Source: an uncultured Bacteroidota bacterium
GTDB taxonomy: Bacteria; Bacteroidota; Bacteroidia; Bacteroidales; P3
DNA length: 64,000 nt
Direction of reading: 5' to 3'
Assembly: GCA_902790215.1 (NCBI GenBank)
Contig: CADAQX010000020.1
Location: 1 to 64,000, forward strand
The position numbers and the translations under genes were made by a program. Below are positions 34,658-42,872 of the stretch, piece by piece. Below the pieces are notes generated by a model. It was not told the DNA's origin. It saw nothing but the letters and a program-made list of their open reading frames with translations, and did not search any database. Positions within the stretch are counted from its first letter, which is position 1, and each line of letters starts with the position of its first letter.

Positions 34658-34770
34658 TAAATTGAAAAATGAATTCGTTAATTCGTTAATTCGTTAATTC
34701 GTAAATCGACTAACACATTAACACATTCACACATTAACACATTTATTCGTTCAATTTTCAATTTTCAATT
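34658..34770. repeat. Composite short-unit repeats (families C, F and a TTAATTCG array)
   Basis: On plus: AATTGAAAAATG, four GTTAATTC units, four AACACATT-type units, then TTCAATTTTCAATTTTCAAT. The outer family C parts are inverted relative to each other, so the block can fold into a hairpin. It lies just after the stop of the small RyR gene (minus). That stop itself sits in GATTGCTTGA, a family B unit. Confidence 0.8.
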
Positions 34771-34772
34771 CG

Positions 34773-35075
34773 TCAAGCAATCCTCTCTATCCTGTACCCC
34801 AACGACAGTATCAACTTCAGCGTCTCTATCGCTGTTTTCCTGTCATAGTCCCTCTCACTGTCCGGCAACTTCTCATAGGGTACCAGACAGGGATTCTCTT
34901 TCCTGGCATCATTCCGTTCCGGCCCCCACGACCAGCCTTCGGCAATACGGCCAACAGCCCATACGTCATGCACATTCCGTGCCATCTCTTCCGTCAACTG
35001 TAACAATTCTTCCGACAACTGCACACTGCTCGTGTCTGCCGGGGTGGGTGTATAAGTCTTATTCATCATAGCCAA
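34773..35075 (-). CDS. Small RyR domain protein
   Basis: 100 residues. Residues ~40-97 match the bacterial RyR (ryanodine receptor) domain: RIAEGWSWGPERNDARKENP, LVPYEKLPDSERDYDRKTAI, ILSLGYRIE. No signal peptide or membrane helix, so it is probably cytosolic. It follows the channel/RyR gene, with family A copy 4 between them. The stop codon lies in a repeat B-like GATTGCTTGA. RyR domains in prokaryotes are found in proteins with TIR, RCK/TrkA or SLOG-like domains and are suspected of ligand sensing (general knowledge). The exact role is unknown. Confidence 0.88.
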   Translation of the reverse strand: MAMMNKTYTPTPADTSSVQLSEELLQLTEEMARNVHDVWAVGRIAEGWSWGPERNDARKENPCLVPYEKLPDSERDYDRKTAIETLKLILSLGYRIERIA

Positions 35076-35089
35076 TATCCGTTTATAGG

Positions 35090-35160
35090 TGTTGATATGT
35101 TGATACGTTGATATGATACGAGTCGTATAAACTTATCAACTTATCAACGGACAACGAATT
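35090..35160 (-). repeat. Family A hairpin repeat, copy 4 (overlaps the end of the channel/RyR gene)
   Basis: Minus-strand sequence AATTCGTTGTCCGTTGATAAG begins inside the preceding gene and supplies its last residues (IRCPLIS) and TGA stop. The rest of the hairpin separates it from the small RyR gene. All four A copies are in the same orientation as the gene upstream of them. Confidence 0.9.
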
Positions 35161-37163
35161 AAATCCTTAATCACATCTGCCAGATTCCGCACAATGGCCT
35201 TGTCATACTCCTTCGATTCATCCCGCAGTTCATCATACGGGGCAATGTCCTTGTGCTTGAAATCCTCATTTTTCAATCTCTTGATCTCCTCCTTGACATT
35301 GGGGTCTTTATTATCCAGCTTAGTATTTAGTTCATCACGTTTTTCCTTCGGCAATGCGCTGAACCCTACCAACAGCTTCTCCATATTCCAGCGGGCATGC
35401 TCCATCCGCGCCAATATGTCAACAGCGGCATCCGGCACAGATTCCCCCTCCTTGATTCCCATGCTGCGATACTTTCCATAAATCGAGTTTGCGGCATAGA
35501 TGTTCGACATCTTCTCTGCATACGACAGTTCGTGCCACAGCCTGTCCAACTCCTCCTGCCCTTCCATCGTGCCATATACTTCTTCTGCATTTTGCTTTTG
35601 ATACAGGTAATTAATCCTCTTGGCCGCTGCCAACCGCTTGCCCATCCGGCTGTCAAAACTGCCCGTCATCGTTCCAAATGGCAACAGATTCATATAACGT
35701 CCCACCTGCTCATGAGCCGTATCCACCAAGGCGCTGTTCTCCGGTTGGTACACCCATATCAACGGGTCTCTGTCTGTCAGCTGACGACTGTCAACTACAT
35801 GACGGAAGAATGCTTGGGGCAGATACAGAGCCTGTGCCATATTTCTCTCCGCATCCTCGCCGCAGAAAGCCAATGTCAGAATCTGCTCCTTATCGTCTTT
35901 CCATTCCAACAGCATCTTCCTAACCCAGTCATCCACCACAGACCCCTTGACAAACTCCCACTCAACATCCAGAAAATCCCCAAACCCATCATTCAGCTTA
36001 TTCTGATTATTCCGATTACTCAAATCACTCTGATTACCAATAAACCAACTATGCGACAACTCAAACAACCCCGGATACCGCCCCTTGAACATCTTCATCT
36101 CCTCCTCGGCATTGGGGTCGATAAACGTAATCTTGGTCCTGCATTTACCTGTTTTCTCATCAAAATTAGGGTAATGGCACAAATGCGCCGCCGTGGTCGC
36201 CATGGCGTACCCCATCTGCGTCATCCCCACAACAACCAGATGCACATACTTCTCACTTCTCTCAACAACCCTTCCCCTGTCAATTGTATAGACCTCCGGC
36301 CTCTTGTCATCTCCTATCAGCACCTGCTGCGCCACCGAGTCCAGCCGGTTCACAATCGTTGTCTCTAATGTCTTCGTGTCCTCCCTGGGCAGGGCGTTGA
36401 ACACATACGTCGAGGCATTCCGTTCCATCAGCAGATAGCACTGCGCCATGTCCGATGCACACTTTCTGTGTTCCCTCACCCGCTTCCAACAGTCCACATT
36501 GATGGAGTCGTGCTCCCTCTCCTTGTCCTCGCCGATAATGTAAATCACCGAAGCCCGATCCACCTGGCTGTTCAGAAGCTCTTTGTCCATATTCCGCTCG
36601 CCGTGGTATATCGTCAGCTTCACCTTTTGCTCCTTCTCTGTCAGCAGTGGCTTGATATGCGCCCACAGCTCCTCGGCATCCTGGTTAGTCAAAATCACCA
36701 CCTCCTTCTTCCGCAGTTGCGCATCAGCGGCGATAGACCTCAATATCCCCACCGCCACCTTGCTGCCGCCCAGTATCAGCACATGGCCGGAAAACCAGTA
36801 GCGCAGGAAACCCTTCCTGTGGCTCGCCGCCCTGTTCGTCAAGATATTGCTTAGTGTGGAAATCAAAAATGCCGTGAAGAACATCGTCCCCACAAAAGCA
36901 ATCAACAACTGGTACCAGTGCGGCATTACCGACCCTGACAATGGATAATTCGTTGCTCCAAACATCAACCGGATTACCTCGTTCAAATGTCTGTCATCGG
37001 CATTGCATATAGCATTGCACGGTTCCAACAACAACCAGAATAACCAAAAGATTGCCGTGCATAGAACACACAATATCACAACAACCAACAGCTGATTGAA
37101 CACCTTGTGTGTACTGAATGCTCTGTCAAACCACAATAGAAATCTTTTCCAAATCTTATTCAT
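35136..37163 (-). CDS. Ion-channel-like membrane protein with two RCK/TrkA-N-like domains and C-terminal RyR domain
   Basis: 675 residues from ATG 37163; the longer frame to 37241 would begin upstream of the -7 box at 37207. Two membrane helices (NQLLVVVILCVLCTAIFWLF near 24 and WYQLLIAFVGTMFFTAFLIS near 80) enclose a possible pore loop (LMFGATNYPLSGSVMPHW). Two Rossmann-like RCK domains follow (GHVLILGGSKVAVGILRSIA near 121; VHLVVVGMTQMGYAMATTAA near 306). The C-terminus has an RyR-type region (MEHARWNMEKLLVGFSALPK; HKDIAPYDELRDESKEYD). The layout recalls CASTOR/POLLUX channels with an added RyR sensor. The last 7 residues come from repeat A. Gated ion flux is inferred, not shown. Confidence 0.82.
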   Translation of the reverse strand: MNKIWKRFLLWFDRAFSTHKVFNQLLVVVILCVLCTAIFWLFWLLLEPCNAICNADDRHLNEVIRLMFGATNYPLSGSVMPHWYQLLIAFVGTMFFTAFLISTLSNILTNRAASHRKGFLRYWFSGHVLILGGSKVAVGILRSIAADAQLRKKEVVILTNQDAEELWAHIKPLLTEKEQKVKLTIYHGERNMDKELLNSQVDRASVIYIIGEDKEREHDSINVDCWKRVREHRKCASDMAQCYLLMERNASTYVFNALPREDTKTLETTIVNRLDSVAQQVLIGDDKRPEVYTIDRGRVVERSEKYVHLVVVGMTQMGYAMATTAAHLCHYPNFDEKTGKCRTKITFIDPNAEEEMKMFKGRYPGLFELSHSWFIGNQSDLSNRNNQNKLNDGFGDFLDVEWEFVKGSVVDDWVRKMLLEWKDDKEQILTLAFCGEDAERNMAQALYLPQAFFRHVVDSRQLTDRDPLIWVYQPENSALVDTAHEQVGRYMNLLPFGTMTGSFDSRMGKRLAAAKRINYLYQKQNAEEVYGTMEGQEELDRLWHELSYAEKMSNIYAANSIYGKYRSMGIKEGESVPDAAVDILARMEHARWNMEKLLVGFSALPKEKRDELNTKLDNKDPNVKEEIKRLKNEDFKHKDIAPYDELRDESKEYDKAIVRNLADVIKDLIRCPLIS

Positions 37164-37206
37164 ATCCAATTGTTTTAAACAAATAACCACCTTACCTTTC
37201 CGCTTG

Positions 37207-37214
37207 CAAAGATA
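37207..37214 (-). promoter_or_regulatory. -7 box for the channel/RyR gene
   Basis: TATCTTTG on the minus strand (CAAAGATA on plus), 43 nt before the ATG at 37163. The 148 nt between it and the TIR gene stop hold only AT-rich sequence. Confidence 0.6.
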
Positions 37215-37361
37215 CAAACATCTTTTTACACCCATACCCAAACTTACGTCAACCTACCATTATTTACCAACAAATACCTCAACCCACCCATTCTATCCCT
37301 CTATCAAGTCTATACCCTTTAACCATATATACAACTATCTATTTTCTAGTTTAAAAAATAA

Positions 37362-38885
37362 TTATGGTATTATAACTAATCGAAGTCCTATGCTGTTACT
37401 TTTATTCATAGGGTTTCGATTATGTCGCGATGAAATGCGCATATTACTAGCATAGTCGCACCATCCACCTCCACGACACACACGATAATTACCCTCAGAA
37501 GGGCCTTGGGGGTCAATCTGAGTACTACCACCATAAACTCCGTACCTGTCTCGACACCACTCATACACATTTCCACTCATGTCGTATAATCCTAATTCAT
37601 TTTTATCCTTCTTCTTCACAGGATGAGTTTTATTGTCACTATACCATGCCACATTATCTACATCAGGGCTTCCGCTAAATTCATATCCTCTGCTTTTTTT
37701 ACCACCACGCGCAGCATACTCCCATTGCGCCTCTGTAGGCAGTCGAAAATCAAGGTTGGTCAAGTCTTTCATTTTAGAAATAAAATCCCGAGCCATTCCC
37801 CATGACACATTTTCCACTGGCAAATTGTCATCGTCTTTAAAATAGGACGGATTACTGCCCATCACTGCCTTCCACAAACCCTGTGTCACCTCTGTCTCTC
37901 CAATATAATAATCACTCAGCATCACTTTATGCACAGGTTTCGTGTCAGTCCCTTCATCGCATCCCATCATGAATGTCCCGCCTTCCACTTTCACCATCTT
38001 AAATTCAACGCCATTCACAGTGAAAAGAAGGTTACCCTTCTCATTCCTAACATTTACTGAAGCAGACGACTTCTGCACAGGTTCTTCCTTTTTCTGTTCC
38101 ACAGGAGATACTGCCTGAACTGTAGGTTGTCCAACTGGTTCTGTCTGAACTGTAGCTTTCTCCTGTGCAACTTGCCCTGCCTGAACCGTGGATTGAACCT
38201 GTGTCAGCTCATTAGTCCGAACTACAGACTGCTCCTGTGACGACAATTGATGCAACAGTGCCTCCGGCACGGTATCACCATTCTCTGTCAACTGTGCTAT
38301 AGAATCAACTGGGGCAACTGTTTTACGAATAGGAAGCATACCTCCTTTTACCAACACAATGCCTAACACCACAAGCAATAATAAAATAATAATTGCTGAC
38401 AGATGTCGTTTCAACCAAGACACCCAGCGGGGGGTATGTGATGGCTTAGAATGCAGGTAACCCTTCAACTTTTCATAGAATTGGTCAAAATACTCCTGAC
38501 TATATGTTGGACCATTATGCCATTTTACCTCTTTGATGTCATCTGGCAGATTACCTGGGAACACAGCTCCGGCCAACAATACAGGCACTACATTCTTCCC
38601 CCTCTGTAACGCACAAGCAAGTTCCATTCGCAGCCAATCATCCTCCGGCTTGCAGCTACCATCTACTGTCCTATTAAAACATCTCTTATCAACTACCAGA
38701 ATGAAGTCCGTGCATTCATCCACTTTCCGTAACAACGCTGTATCAAATCGACCCTCACGCAGAGTATCTATGTCAAAACACACTGAATAGCCATCACGCA
38801 CAAGCAAATCACTCAGATGTTTGGCCGTTTCTGAACCACCATCCCTACGGTAACTGATAAAAACATCATATTTCTTTTCGCCCAT
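37362..38885 (-). CDS. TIR - transmembrane - SUMF1 (formylglycine-generating-enzyme-like) protein
   Basis: 507 residues. Residues 1-~130 are a TIR domain: KYDVFISYRRDGG, BB-loop DIDTLREGRFD, and the WxxxE site (W84, E88) that carries the catalytic Glu of NAD-cleaving TIRs. One membrane helix lies near 167-187 (LSAIIILLLLVVLGIVLVKG). A Gln/Thr/Val-rich spacer (~195-275) leads to a C-terminal SUMF1 domain (FMMGCDEGTDTKPVHKVMLS, YYIGETEVTQGLWKAVMGSN, FRLPTEAQWEYAARGG, YDMSGNVYEWCRDRYG). The catalytic cysteine pair of true formylglycine enzymes is not evident, so SUMF1 probably acts as a C-type-lectin-like binding module outside the membrane. Likely a sensor-effector; it has its own -7 box. Confidence 0.9.
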   Translation of the reverse strand: MGEKKYDVFISYRRDGGSETAKHLSDLLVRDGYSVCFDIDTLREGRFDTALLRKVDECTDFILVVDKRCFNRTVDGSCKPEDDWLRMELACALQRGKNVVPVLLAGAVFPGNLPDDIKEVKWHNGPTYSQEYFDQFYEKLKGYLHSKPSHTPRWVSWLKRHLSAIIILLLLVVLGIVLVKGGMLPIRKTVAPVDSIAQLTENGDTVPEALLHQLSSQEQSVVRTNELTQVQSTVQAGQVAQEKATVQTEPVGQPTVQAVSPVEQKKEEPVQKSSASVNVRNEKGNLLFTVNGVEFKMVKVEGGTFMMGCDEGTDTKPVHKVMLSDYYIGETEVTQGLWKAVMGSNPSYFKDDDNLPVENVSWGMARDFISKMKDLTNLDFRLPTEAQWEYAARGGKKSRGYEFSGSPDVDNVAWYSDNKTHPVKKKDKNELGLYDMSGNVYEWCRDRYGVYGGSTQIDPQGPSEGNYRVCRGGGWCDYASNMRISSRHNRNPMNKSNSIGLRLVIIP

Positions 38886-38948
38886 TTCTATAGCAATTTA
38901 TTAATTATCAGACTTATTACTATAACGTCAAAAACAATGACATCAATG

Positions 38949-38956
38949 CAAATATA
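38949..38956 (-). promoter_or_regulatory. -7 box for the TIR gene
   Basis: TATATTTG on the minus strand (CAAATATA on plus), 63 nt before the TIR gene start. Confidence 0.55.
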
Positions 38957-39017
38957 CGAAAAATAATACACTCCGTGTCCTCCATCAAGAAGAAACATTC
39001 AAATTGGACATCACCAC

Positions 39018-39036
39018 GCAACCCCGCAGGGGTTGC
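39018..39036 (-). terminator. Hairpin after the M48 gene
   Basis: GCAACCCC-GCA-GGGGTTGC, a perfect 8-bp stem 3 nt beyond the M48 stop. There is no clear T-run, so termination is only possible, not certain. Confidence 0.4.
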
Positions 39037-39039
39037 AGA

Positions 39040-39855
39040 TTACTCAAAAAGCAGCTTGTTGTAGGCACCGCTATCTATCCACTTGATAAGTTCGGCGGCG
39101 CGCATCACTGTCCACGGGTGCGTGGAGTCGAGGATGGAAACCATCTTGAAGAACTTGTTCAGGTTCTCATAGTCAAGGCTTTCAAAGTCCTTGGCTTGCT
39201 GCAGGAAAGACTGTACATTCATCTGTCCGTACTGCGAAATAGGCAGTCCCGCCATCTTCACAAACGCCCGCACGGCGGCATCCCTGTTCTGGCAGCAGAG
39301 CATCCCTGCACGGTCGGCTGTGAACTCGCTCATCCTGTCCCAATACAGCAGGGCATAGCGCAACGGTGCCGCCACGATGCTGCCACCCGGCACAATGTCG
39401 ATGACATAATTAATCAACTGCGCCATCATATGATACAACATGTGGTTACTCTTGATATGCCCCAACTCGTGTCCGATGATGAAGAGCTTCTCATCCTCGT
39501 CGCACAAATCCAGCAATCCCGAATCCAGCACGACAATAGGGTTCTCCGCACCCACCGTGAACGCATTGATGCCGTAGCCCCACTGCACATACAGCTCCGG
39601 CACCCGCTGAACCCCGAGGATGTGGCACGCATACCGCAGATAGTCGTGCATGGCGGGATAGCTCTCCGCCGTCACACGCAGGTTACTGCCCGTATACTGC
39701 ACCGTGTATACACGTTCAATCGTCTGCTTGGTCACATACTTGCCCGTCACCGTCAGCCCCGGCGTCCGCTCCAAGGCGTTCAACGCCTTGCGGTCAAACG
39801 GGTGTTCATAGCTGGTATGGTCCAGTCGTGGCAGTGATTTCTTGTTATATTCCAT
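39040..39855 (-). CDS. M48 family metallopeptidase (cytosolic)
   Basis: 271 residues from ATG 39855; the longer frame would overlap the SUMF1 lipoprotein gene. Zinc-site HExxH in IIGHELGHIKSNH near 137-149, with the third ligand Glu in SEFTADRAGMLC. A short hydrophobic helix (LINYVIDIVPGG) lies between them. No signal peptide. M48 proteases include HtpX and Oma1. It is placed 20 nt after the SUMF1 lipoprotein gene and upstream of the TIR gene on the same strand, so it may be the proteolytic arm of this cluster (inference). Confidence 0.9.
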   Translation of the reverse strand: MEYNKKSLPRLDHTSYEHPFDRKALNALERTPGLTVTGKYVTKQTIERVYTVQYTGSNLRVTAESYPAMHDYLRYACHILGVQRVPELYVQWGYGINAFTVGAENPIVVLDSGLLDLCDEDEKLFIIGHELGHIKSNHMLYHMMAQLINYVIDIVPGGSIVAAPLRYALLYWDRMSEFTADRAGMLCCQNRDAAVRAFVKMAGLPISQYGQMNVQSFLQQAKDFESLDYENLNKFFKMVSILDSTHPWTVMRAAELIKWIDSGAYNKLLFE

Positions 39856-39875
39856 AGTCAAATACCAATTACATT

Positions 39876-40796
39876 TCACAACGCCAGACGAAAACCGACG
39901 CAATAGCTGGCCTCGTCGGGAAAACGGCTCTCCCTGTTGGCGACGCCGCAGAGGAAATGGGCGCTCCTGTCCGTCTCGTTCATCCAGCAGCCGCCGCGCA
40001 TCACCCGGCACCTGCCAGTGTCGGCACCAAGGGGATTCACCTCGTCACCGTCATAGTCGCAATACCAGTCGTTGCACCACTCAAAAACGTTACCCGTCAT
40101 GTCGTACAGTCCCAACTCGTTGGGTTTGCGTTGTGCCACAGGGTGTGTCTTCTTGCCGCTGCAGCAGGCCACATCGGCTATGCGGTCGCTGCCGCTATAG
40201 CGGTAGCCGTGGCTCTTGGCGCCGCCCAATGCCGCATACTCCCACTCCGCCTCCGTCGGCAGACGGAACGGGACACCCGTCATCTGGCCCAGCTTCTCAA
40301 TAAAGGCCATTACCTCGTCGTAACCCACGCGGTAGGCCGGATACTGGACACCCTTTCCATAGGTATCCGTCCACCCTCCGTTGTAACCCGGTTCGCTCCC
40401 CATAACCGCCTTCCACAAGGCCTGTGTCACCTCCGTCTCACCGATATAGTAGTCGGACAACACCACCCGGTGCGCACCGTCGTCGGGGTCGAAATCAGAG
40501 CTGCCGCGACCCATAACGAACGTACCGCCGCTCACTCCCACCATCTTGAACTGCACACCCCCCACGGTGAAAGACCTGTCACCCTCCACCTCGGTGTCGC
40601 GCAGACAACCCTGCACACGGGTCTGCACCATCTTGTCAGGACTTCCGCCACCTGCACCCTGAACGGTGCTGTCCACAACGGGTGTGGCATCCGGACGGGT
40701 ACCGCCCTGGCACCCAACCATGGCAAAAAACAGCAACACCCCGGTCAATGACCGTAAAAAACCAACTGTCCATTTCATAACATTCATCCCTTTCAT
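39876..40796 (-). CDS. SUMF1/FGE-domain lipoprotein
   Basis: 306 residues. The lipoprotein signal has lipobox FAMVGC (the Cys is residue 29 from the first ATG; ATGs at 40787 and 40778 are alternative starts). The SUMF1 domain runs through the rest (FVMGRGSSDFDPDDGAHRVV, YYIGETEVTQALWKAVMGSE, FRLPTEAEWEYAALGG, YDMTGNVFEWCNDWYC). Very similar to the SUMF1 half of the TIR protein, including YYIGETEVTQ-LWKAVMGS, so the two are probably paralogous. First gene of the two-gene unit with M48. Confidence 0.9.
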   Translation of the reverse strand: MKGMNVMKWTVGFLRSLTGVLLFFAMVGCQGGTRPDATPVVDSTVQGAGGGSPDKMVQTRVQGCLRDTEVEGDRSFTVGGVQFKMVGVSGGTFVMGRGSSDFDPDDGAHRVVLSDYYIGETEVTQALWKAVMGSEPGYNGGWTDTYGKGVQYPAYRVGYDEVMAFIEKLGQMTGVPFRLPTEAEWEYAALGGAKSHGYRYSGSDRIADVACCSGKKTHPVAQRKPNELGLYDMTGNVFEWCNDWYCDYDGDEVNPLGADTGRCRVMRGGCWMNETDRSAHFLCGVANRESRFPDEASYCVGFRLAL

Positions 40797-41073
40797 TCGT
40801 TTTGCCCCTACAGGGCGTTATTTGTAATTCGTTGACTAACCCAAGGCGTTGCCATTGGACTACATCTGTTCAAGCCCCTTCAGGGCAACATTAAGCGTTT
40901 GTATATACACACGTTTTCACACCATAGACAAAATCCTGAATCCATCTCAAACTCTCCTCGCTGTTCGGCCGCTCCTTAGAGGGGAGTTAATGCACAGTTG
41001 TTCGACACTTCGTCTACACTACAAGGTAAAAGTGCAGGAGAACAGTGGCAGATGTGGGGAGGAAGGATTGGCG
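40797..41073. other. Intergenic region with two short CCCCT-CAGGG hairpins
   Basis: Contains GCCCCTACAGGGC near 40803 and GCCCCTTCAGGGC near 40875, both short palindromes of the same type as 39018-39036. Apart from these nothing was recognised; no clear -7 box for the minus-strand SUMF1 gene. Confidence 0.4.
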
Positions 41074-42153
41074 TTACGGTTGGAATTGGCCGTAGAAACC
41101 TACACCGAGTTTGCGCAGTTGGTCGGGGATATATCCTTCCTTGCCGGTGGAGTCGCAGGGGACATTGACACGGATATGGGCACGGCGGGCGCCGAAGACT
41201 CCCACACCCCCCTCGACGTTGGAGTAGGCACGATATTCCTGACCACCACTGGAGTAGGTGTTGTCGCGCGAGTTGATATAGGCGTTGAGGTCTTCGTTGC
41301 AGACGGCAATGGTGATGTCGACGTTGTTGACATTGAACAGCGAGTCGGTATTGCCGGTCAATGCCTGTTTGATGTGAGACAAAAAGCGGTTCTGTGTCAG
41401 CCCCTTGGAGGAAAGACGGTTGTAGTTGTATTCGTTGGGGAGGACTACACCGGGTATGTCGATGCTGAGGGTGTCGCCATTCTTTTTATAGTAGAAGGTG
41501 ACGATGGGCTGATACTTTCGGCCCCGGGGCAGGGTGTTCCATTGTATTTCGCCCCGGCAGCCAATGATAAAGCCGAACTCATGCCCCTTGACATGGTTGG
41601 GCAACAGAAGTACCTCCTCGGTGGTGTCGCGGCCGGAGATTTTCTTTTCGAGGAGTCCCACCATGGTGGTGGTGGCGGTGGCAAGGGTGTCGCCTGTGGC
41701 GGCGTGCAGCACAACGAGCTGGAAAACGCAGGCTGTGTCCTTCATCAGACGGTTGCCCGGCACACAATAGTACAAGGGCTGCATGCCCGAGGGGAAATTT
41801 CCCTCCGGCTTGCCGCTACGTTCAGTATAGCTCAGTTCCCAGCGGTCGACAAGCTGATTGGTGGCCGTCAGGCTGTTGTTGTTACCCCGTTTGCCACGCC
41901 AGGCCAAGAGATGCACGGCGATTTCGCCTTCGCGATAGTAGTTGGAATCGGCGATGGGGGCATAGTTGTATAGGTTGTCCTCGCCGAGAAAGCAACGCTG
42001 CACCCTGGCCCATACGGTGTCCTCTTCCGGGTCGAGAACACAATAGACGGCGGGCACTTCGCGCCAAGGGGCATTGGGGCTGAATTCCACTTTGCACGAT
42101 GAGAAAACGAGGAGCGCTAAGGCGACAAGGATGAGTGAACGATTGTTTTTCAT
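41074..42153 (-). CDS. DUF4249-like lipoprotein
   Basis: 359 residues from ATG 42153, which overlaps the tcdA stop (ATGA). Lipobox LLVFSSC. The region after it (NAPWREVPAVYCVLDPEEDT, RVQRCFLGEDNLYNYA) matches the start of DUF4249 proteins, a Bacteroidota outer-membrane-associated lipoprotein family. The rest is beta-rich with no catalytic motif. Function unknown; the family often accompanies TonB-dependent receptors, but none is present here. Confidence 0.7.
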   Translation of the reverse strand: MKNNRSLILVALALLVFSSCKVEFSPNAPWREVPAVYCVLDPEEDTVWARVQRCFLGEDNLYNYAPIADSNYYREGEIAVHLLAWRGKRGNNNSLTATNQLVDRWELSYTERSGKPEGNFPSGMQPLYYCVPGNRLMKDTACVFQLVVLHAATGDTLATATTTMVGLLEKKISGRDTTEEVLLLPNHVKGHEFGFIIGCRGEIQWNTLPRGRKYQPIVTFYYKKNGDTLSIDIPGVVLPNEYNYNRLSSKGLTQNRFLSHIKQALTGNTDSLFNVNNVDITIAVCNEDLNAYINSRDNTYSSGGQEYRAYSNVEGGVGVFGARRAHIRVNVPCDSTGKEGYIPDQLRKLGVGFYGQFQP

Positions 42154-42872
42154 GGTTTGTAAAGGATTGTTTTGATGACTTCGGCAGCGATAAAGCAACC
42201 GAAAAGTGGCGGCATGTATGATATGGTGCCAACTGTTGTGAGGTGGTTGTCGGCAGGGTCCTGCACCATGGCATGCGGCGGCACCTGCTCGGTGGAGAAC
42301 ACCACCCGGATGCCGCGGTCCACGCCCATGCGGTGGAGCCGTTTGCGCACCATGGCGGCAAGACGGCAGGTGTGGCTGTCGGCGATGTCGGCGGCACGTA
42401 CCTGCGAGGGGTCGAGCTTGCCTCCGCTGCCCATGCTGCTGACCACGGGCAGACCAAGGCTGTGGGCATGGTATAGCAGGAAGACCTTGGGCGAGAGGGT
42501 GTCGATGCAGTCCACCACACAGTCGAAAGGAGTGGACTGGAGCAGTTCGATGGTGCGCTCGTCGCGCAGGAACTCCTGCAAAGCGGTGACTTGACAGTCG
42601 GGATTGATATCGCGGAAACGGTCGCGGAAAAGCATAGCCTTGGGCTGCCCCACGGTGGAACGAAGGGCGATGAGCTGACGGTTGAGGTTGGTCTCGCTCA
42701 CGGTGTCGCCGTCAACAATGGTGAGACGGCCTATCCCCGCCCGGCACAGCTGCTCGGCGGCATAGCCCCCTACCCCACCGAGTCCTACAACGAGGACATG
42801 CGCATTGCGCAGACGGTCGACGCCATGCTGCTCGAGGAGCAATTCGGTGCGGGAGGCAAAGGGGGTGGTCAT
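42150..42872 (-). CDS. tcdA: tRNA threonylcarbamoyladenosine dehydratase (ThiF/MoeB-like)
   Basis: 240 residues from ATG 42872, which overlaps the stop of the GH2 gene. It converts t6A37 of tRNA to its cyclic form using ATP. Motifs: nucleotide-binding VVGLGGVGGYAAEQLCRAGI, IVDGDTVSETNLNRQLIA, and VVDCIDTLSPKVFLL; VVSSMGSGGKLDPSQV is typical of the TcdA/CsdL branch. The C-terminal MPPLFGCFIAAEVIKTIL is membrane-like, as in the family. Full length. Confidence 0.9.
   Translation of the reverse strand: MTTPFASRTELLLEQHGVDRLRNAHVLVVGLGGVGGYAAEQLCRAGIGRLTIVDGDTVSETNLNRQLIALRSTVGQPKAMLFRDRFRDINPDCQVTALQEFLRDERTIELLQSTPFDCVVDCIDTLSPKVFLLYHAHSLGLPVVSSMGSGGKLDPSQVRAADIADSHTCRLAAMVRKRLHRMGVDRGIRVVFSTEQVPPHAMVQDPADNHLTTVGTISYMPPLFGCFIAAEVIKTILYKP

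Noticed and set aside
37362..38885. Thoeris-type TIR defence gene
   Set aside because: No ThsA (SIR2 or Macro/SLOG) partner is adjacent and the TIR protein has a membrane helix and SUMF1 domain unlike ThsB.
39004..39837. 277-codon plus-strand frame opposite the M48 gene
   Set aside because: M48 has an intact HExxH site on the minus strand; the plus-strand frame shows no family.
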